Below are positions 61,420 through 64,000 of a DNA stretch of 64,000 nt, in pieces. Position numbers and translations under genes: made by a program. Source of the DNA: Bacillota bacterium (GTDB lineage Bacteria; Bacillota; Clostridia; Acetivibrionales; DTU013). The notes beneath the pieces were generated by a model, which searched no databases, was not told the DNA's origin, and worked only from the letters and a program-made list of their open reading frames with translations. Positions within the stretch are counted from its first letter, which is position 1, and each line of letters starts with the position of its first letter. The stretch covers positions 124,001 through 188,000 of the forward strand of contig JAFABI010000060.1 in NCBI GenBank assembly GCA_023426125.1. Reading direction: 5' to 3'.

Positions 61420-62154
61420 TCAGCCGCCGCGGAGCCGGATGCGCAGCACCTTCAGCACGAACCGGGGCAGATCCAGCATGCGTTTTGCACGCCTGGGCTC
61501 CTTATAGAGCCGGAAAAGCCACTCAAAACCGCTTCTGCGCATGAATTCAGGCGCCAGGGCTACTGTCCCCGCAAGTACGTCGATAGTACCGCCTACGCCC
61601 GCGCAAATTTTCACCTTGAGCCTGTCTTTATTCCGGGCAATCCATTTTTCCTGTTTGGGTGCGCCCAGAGCCACCAGTAAGATGGCTGCACCTGATTTGT
61701 TGATTTGTTCGATGATCCCATCTTCTTCGGTGTCTTTGAAATATCCGTTCCGGTAGCCTGCGATTTTTACGCCGGGATATTCGTTTATAATATTAACGGC
61801 AGCGGCCTCCGCTACTCCGGGTTTTGAGCCCAGCAGGAAGTAAGAGGCTTTACCCCGGGACAGGCCGGCAAAGGATCTTTTAACCAGGTCAATTCCTGAA
61901 ACCTTTTCGGGAACCGGCCTTTGAAGGATTTTTGAAGCCAGTACCACGCCCGCTCCGTCTGCTGTCAACATATCGGCGCTGTTCAGAATTTCCTTTAATT
62001 CGGGATCCCTTTGCGCGGCCATCAATATCTCGGCATTTGGCGTATACAGGGTATGTACTTTTTCCTCCGACAGCCATTGATTCAATCTTTCAAAGGCTTC
62101 CTGCATTGTGATGCTGTCTACCTGGATACCTAGAATATCGGTTGTTTTTCTCAT
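61420..62154 (-). CDS. WecG/TagA/CpsF family glycosyltransferase
   Basis: A GT26 enzyme of 244 residues expected to add ManNAc (or similar) to a lipid-linked sugar in teichoic acid or polysaccharide synthesis. Conserved stretches: TPNAEILMAAQRDPELKEIL, SADMLTADGAGVV with the catalytic Asp, LLVALGAPKQEKWI, and GVGGTIDVLAGTVALAPEFMRRSGFEWLFRLYKEPRR (read in parts). Length matches TagA (about 250). Single gene. Confidence 0.93.
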   Translation of the reverse strand: MRKTTDILGIQVDSITMQEAFERLNQWLSEEKVHTLYTPNAEILMAAQRDPELKEILNSADMLTADGAGVVLASKILQRPVPEKVSGIDLVKRSFAGLSRGKASYFLLGSKPGVAEAAAVNIINEYPGVKIAGYRNGYFKDTEEDGIIEQINKSGAAILLVALGAPKQEKWIARNKDRLKVKICAGVGGTIDVLAGTVALAPEFMRRSGFEWLFRLYKEPRRAKRMLDLPRFVLKVLRIRLRGG

Positions 62155-62177
62155 AATAAGTCTCCATGACCATTCGT

Positions 62178-62289
62178 ACTACAGCGAAAACTTCACTTTT
62201 AAAATTGCATTTATGTGCCTTGCAGAAATATCGCAAATGCCTTAATGCGCAATTTCTGCAAGGATAATTCGGTAGTTTCCGCTGGAGTA
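62178..62289. repeat. family D palindrome, copy 2, with nested hairpin
   Basis: TACTACAGCGAAAACTTCA at 62178-62196 is identical to the left end at 8372. The right end is TAATTCGGTAGTTTCC...TGGAGTA, against TAATTCGTTGTTTTCG...GTAGTA at 8422. Inside lies a second hairpin CCTTGCAGAAAT...ATTTCTGCAAGG at 62218-62263 that copy 1 lacks. Confidence 0.8.
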
Positions 62290-62391
62290 TTTGATATATA
62301 AAGTTTATTTTATCGTTCTCTTTTTGTCAATATTTCTGCTAATTTGGGCATGATAATTGCATACGCAAAAGATACTGGCTGTGGAGGTTTT

Positions 62392-63285
62392 ATGGGACGT
62401 TTCGCGGGATTCTTCAAGAGCTGGGGGGATTATTTGTGGATCATACTGGGCTCGATTATAACTGCGGCTGCAATTAATATTTTTCTTGTTCCATATAAGA
62501 TTGCGCCCGGCGGGGTGACAGGCATTGCAACCGTTGTATATTATCTCAGCGGAGAGAGGTTCCCTGTCGGCGTCACCATGCTTGCACTTAACGTACCGCT
62601 TTTTATCATGGGGATGCGGTTTATCGGCGGGAAATTCATACTCAGAACACTTTTTAGCACAATCTTCCTTTCAGTGGTCATCGACGTTTCGGAGCCTGTG
62701 ACTACATATTTCGCCGATATTTACCTTACAAAAGCCGAAAGTATTTCCTCCAGCCCCGATCTATTGCTGTATTCCATCTTCGGCGGATTTTTCATGGGCC
62801 TTGGGCTGGGTTTTGTTTTCAGGTCGGGTGCCACCACGGGCGGTACCGATCTTGCGGCAAGAATCGTCCACCATTTCATTCCGCAGCTTACCATGGGCCA
62901 GCTGCTGCTGGTTATCGATTCGACAGTAATCCTGTTTGCGGCAATAGCTTTCAACAGCTTCCTCCTGGCGCTTTACGCAATTTTATCCCTCTATCTCTCC
63001 ACAAAAGTGATCGATGCAATCCTGGAAGGCGTAAATTTTGCAAAAGCGGTCTACATCATTTCCGGAAAGCCGGATGAAATAGCGCAAAGAATAATGACGG
63101 ACCTGGACAGAGGTGTGACGGCGCTAAAAGGCGTCGGAATGTATTCGGGCAAGGAGAAAACCGTTCTCTATTGCGTGCTGCATCGAGGACAGATGCAGCA
63201 GTTGAAGGAACTGGTTACGAAAGCCGACCCTGATGCGTTTGTGATTTTAACGGACGTAAGGGAAGTTCTCGGAGAAGGGTTCTGA
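62392..63285 (+). CDS. YitT family membrane protein
   Basis: A 297-residue membrane protein with five to six N-terminal membrane segments (DUF161 repeats; PYKIAPGGVTGIATVVYYLSG and GFVFRSGATTGGTDLAARIVH, read in parts) and a cytoplasmic C-terminal DUF2179 domain (IMTDLDRGVTALKGVGMYSGKEKTVLYCVL). The ATG at 62392 follows GGAGG. The function of YitT proteins is not known; transport is suspected. Confidence 0.9.
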   Translation: MGRFAGFFKSWGDYLWIILGSIITAAAINIFLVPYKIAPGGVTGIATVVYYLSGERFPVGVTMLALNVPLFIMGMRFIGGKFILRTLFSTIFLSVVIDVSEPVTTYFADIYLTKAESISSSPDLLLYSIFGGFFMGLGLGFVFRSGATTGGTDLAARIVHHFIPQLTMGQLLLVIDSTVILFAAIAFNSFLLALYAILSLYLSTKVIDAILEGVNFAKAVYIISGKPDEIAQRIMTDLDRGVTALKGVGMYSGKEKTVLYCVLHRGQMQQLKELVTKADPDAFVILTDVREVLGEGF

Positions 63286-63401
63286 GATTTACACTTCTTG
63301 CACGGGTATACGATTGTTTTTGCAAGCGACTTCATTTCCAAGTTGAAAAAGAGACCGGATTCATACTTCATACCTGAAGGAATGTTAATTTTCTATCATA
63401 C

Positions 63402-63436
63402 TTGGTATGGACTTACCAAATCCGATATAGTATACT
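63402..63436 (+). promoter_or_regulatory. possible promoter and dyad before transketolase
   Basis: TTGGTA...TACCAA at 63402-63419 is a 6-bp dyad, and TATACT at 63431-63436 is a reasonable -10 box with a poor -35 (TGGACT). The start codon follows at 63471. Confidence 0.35.
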
Positions 63437-63470
63437 GTTGTATGAATTCATAAATTAAGGAGTTGCAACA

Positions 63471-64000
63471 ATGGAAAAAAAGAAGATCGGCAGTTTAAAA
63501 AAGCAAGCAACCTTGATAAGAAAGCATATAATTGATGAGGTATATAGCGCTGCGTCAGGCCATCCGGGCGGATCACTCTCCTGTACCGACATACTTACGG
63601 TTCTATATTTCCATGAAATGAAGGTTGACGTTAATAACCCCAAATGGGCGGACAGGGACAGGTTCGTGCTGTCAAAGGGGCATTGTGCACCGGCGCTTTA
63701 CGGCACTCTCGCCGAAAAAGGCTTTTTCCCCGCAGAAGAACTGGTGAAATTCAGAAATATTGAGAGCTATTTGCAGGGACACCCCAGTATGAAGGATGTT
63801 CCGGGGGTGGACATGTCTACCGGTTCTCTCGGACAGGGTATTTCCGCTGCAGTAGGAATGGCCCTTGCTGCAAAACTGGACAAGAAAGACTATAGAGTAT
63901 ACGCAATCCTTGGAGACGGAGAGATTCAGGAAGGGCAGGTTTGGGAGGCATGTATGTCCGCAGCCCACTATAAGCTTGACAATCTGACGGCATTCCTGGA
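63471..64000 (+). CDS. transketolase, N-terminal (thiamin-binding) subunit, partial
   Basis: Two-subunit-type transketolase N-terminal chain, cut off by the window end after about 176 residues. SAASGHPGGSLSCTDILTVLYF, RDRFVLSKGHCAPALYGTL, the GSLGQGISAAVGMALAAKL motif and the TPP-binding ILGDGEIQEGQVWEA are visible (read in parts). ATG 63471 follows AAGGAG at 63457-63462. It needs thiamin pyrophosphate, a loose link to the thiazole operon at 29.9-35.4 kb. Confidence 0.93.
   Translation, partial: MEKKKIGSLKKQATLIRKHIIDEVYSAASGHPGGSLSCTDILTVLYFHEMKVDVNNPKWADRDRFVLSKGHCAPALYGTLAEKGFFPAEELVKFRNIESYLQGHPSMKDVPGVDMSTGSLGQGISAAVGMALAAKLDKKDYRVYAILGDGEIQEGQVWEACMSAAHYKLDNLTAFL

Overview
The window comes from a low-to-mid-GC, spore-forming Firmicute, most likely a Clostridia anaerobe. 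This rests on spoVB, an alr-ndoAI-ndoA order, a split (N-terminal subunit) transketolase, a MrfA/MrfB repair pair, a CtsR-type heat-shock operator, YesMN-type sugar regulation and strong AGGAGG ribosome sites. Coding capacity is dense (about 50 genes) and most genes look like ordinary chromosome. No phage, IS transposase, CRISPR array or rRNA is visible. The one tRNA is tRNA-Arg(CCG).

Layout. 1-8.1 kb: a membrane diguanylate cyclase, mannose-6-phosphate isomerase, then an ABC-2 export operon (ATPase, anchored protein of unknown function, two permeases) with a Yip1-like membrane protein. 8.6-10.5 kb: an ABC-F ATPase and tRNA-Arg. 10.5-17 kb: a carbohydrate uptake unit (YesN/YesM two-component system, sugar-binding lipoprotein, two permeases, no ATPase). 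17.2-19.4 kb: a BlaI repressor and M56 metalloprotease pair with two perfect operators. 19.8-27.7 kb: a glycan-degradation group of enzymes without signal peptides (GH106-like, two amidohydrolase-fold proteins, a deacetylase-like protein, GH20), which probably processes what the ABC importer brings in. 27.9-29.1 kb: PilZ protein and HAD phosphatase.

29.6-35.4 kb is the most unusual part: methyltransferase, ThiM, a Cys-less Trm112-like miniprotein, a flavin reductase, then a ThiW-type S component with a dedicated EcfA-EcfA'-EcfT module. It looks like a thiazole (thiamin precursor) salvage operon with extra chemistry. It lies behind a promoter, an AT-rich leader and a terminator, and no TPP riboswitch could be recognised. 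One of its ATPases has a Walker A Gly-to-Ser change.

35.6-49 kb: a URO-D family protein, DusB, a lipoprotein serpin, a FlxA-like protein, MrfA/MrfB, SpoVB, a CtsR-controlled Hsp20, and a LacI regulator with ribokinase. 49-54 kb: a MocR regulator and an exopolysaccharide group (GT4, DUF4330, O-antigen ligase). 54-59 kb: a coiled-coil protein, NnrE/D, Alr and the EndoAI/EndoA toxin-antitoxin. 59-64 kb: an anchored FAD oxidoreductase, the 3' remnant of a GlcD-like oxidase gene, a WecG/TagA glycosyltransferase, a YitT protein and the start of transketolase.

Intergenic regions carry at least four families of small palindromic repeats, called here A (TGTCATTGCGAGCGAA type), B (GTAGGGGCGCGCATTGCG type), C (GGGGACA...GGAATGTCCCC, including a perfect 66-bp-period triplet) and D (TACTACAGCGAAAA...TTTTCGCTGTAGTA). 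None encodes a protein. Several are nested or tandem, and one supplies the stop codon of nnr. All functional calls come from reading motifs; no database search was run.
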